Shown here: one piece after another, positions 6,944 to 7,070 of the stretch
Numbering within the stretch: the stretch's first letter is position 1
Layout: every line of letters starts with the position of its first letter
Source of the DNA: CBDTTM01 sp965363355
GTDB lineage: Bacteria; Bacillota; Negativicutes; Selenomonadales; Selenomonadaceae
Assembly (NCBI GenBank): GCA_965363355.1
Contig: CBDTTM010000131.1
Location: 1 to 7,070 of the forward strand
Length of the DNA stretch: 7,070 nucleotides
Reading direction: 5' to 3'
Translations under genes and position numbers: made by a program
The notes under the pieces: generated by a model
Seen by the model: the letters and a program-made list of their open reading frames with translations, nothing else
What the model was told of the DNA's origin: nothing
Databases searched by the model: none

Positions 6944-6978
6944 AATATATAATATATAGTATGTAAATAAACACACAA
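6944..6978 (-). promoter_or_regulatory. Probable promoter region of the flippase-lipid kinase operon
   Basis: The minus strand has a highly AT-rich tract with overlapping -10-like hexamers, TATATT at 6956-6951 and at 6949-6944. A weak -35-like TTGTGT at 6978-6973 is spaced 16 bp from the first. Transcription would start roughly 40 nt upstream of the GTG at 6903. The exact hexamers cannot be decided by eye, but the composition stands out in an otherwise gene-dense window and no other promoter-like stretch precedes this operon. Confidence 0.45.
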
Positions 6979-7064
6979 ATCGAAACTGCATAGATTGATA
7001 ACTAAAAAATTATATCATTTCTCTGCCAAGTATGCCAGTACTAATTATCAAGAAGGTGACTCCA

Positions 7065-7070
7065 TTGACA
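7065..7070 (+). CDS. Possible start of a plus-strand gene (first two codons only)
   Basis: AGAAGGTGA at 7051-7059 matches the extended Shine-Dalgarno consensus AGGAGGTGA at 8 of 9 bases and lies 5 nt before a TTG at 7065. This suggests the start of a gene divergent from the flippase that continues past the right edge. Only two codons are visible, so nothing can be said about the product. The GTG inside the Shine-Dalgarno (7056-7058) is in the same frame as the TTG and is an alternative start, but would have no ribosome binding site of its own. Confidence 0.4.

Noticed and set aside
6940..6970. AT-alternating tract considered as a replication origin or repeat element
   Set aside because: It is too short, has no DnaA-box cluster or iterons nearby, and is explained by a promoter -10 region.
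6904..6978. Twenty-five-residue N-terminal extension of the flippase from a TTG at 6978
   Set aside because: The stretch is AT-rich, contains the likely promoter, lacks a ribosome binding site, and encodes residues unlike the family N-terminus.
1..7070. Search for CRISPR repeats, transposon ends, tRNA or rRNA genes and riboswitches
   Set aside because: No regularly spaced long repeats, transposase motifs, tRNA-like cloverleaf or conserved riboswitch core was recognised. The only repeats seen are the Pho-box hexamers and the terminator arms.

Overview
The window is a phosphate-starvation locus next to a two-gene envelope/lipid operon. The organism is probably a low-to-moderate GC member of the Bacillota (Firmicutes). 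The support is strong AGGAGG-type ribosome binding sites, a lipoprotein-type PstS, a SpoVB-like flippase, and regulatory sites that look like the Bacillus-type Pho box (TTAACA-like hexamers every 11 bp). The protein flavour suggests the diderm class Negativicutes, but that is a low-confidence impression.

Layout from left to right: (1) 1-641, minus strand, 5' part of pstS, the phosphate-binding lipoprotein, running off the left edge. (2) 642-801, a divergent regulatory region with a three-hexamer Pho box pointing toward pstS. (3) 802-2589, plus strand, phoR, the phosphate-sensor histidine kinase. (4) 2605-2650, a long bidirectional terminator between the convergent phoR and phoU. (5) 2664-4140, minus strand, pstB then phoU, separated by 19 nt. 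(6) 4141-4328, the pstB leader with a second Pho box of almost the same design, followed by the terminator of the next operon. (7) 4329-6903, minus strand, a SpoVB/MurJ-superfamily flippase followed 19 nt later by a YegS/BmrU-type lipid kinase. (8) 6904-7070, an AT-rich probable promoter for that operon and, at the extreme right, what looks like the ribosome binding site and first codons of a plus-strand gene.

How it works together (established for the families): PstS binds periplasmic phosphate, PstB is the ATPase of the PstSCAB importer, and PhoU links transporter state to the kinase PhoR, which phosphorylates a PhoP/PhoB response regulator. In this window the usual pst order is split: phoR lies between pstS and pstB-phoU, and pstC, pstA and phoP/phoB are not present. 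The permease genes may follow pstS off the left edge. Two matched Pho boxes with identically spaced -10 elements would let one regulator control both halves.

I found no CRISPR array, insertion sequence, tRNA, rRNA or unmistakable new system. The best signal beyond plain gene calls is the pair of matched Pho-box promoters around the kinase gene.
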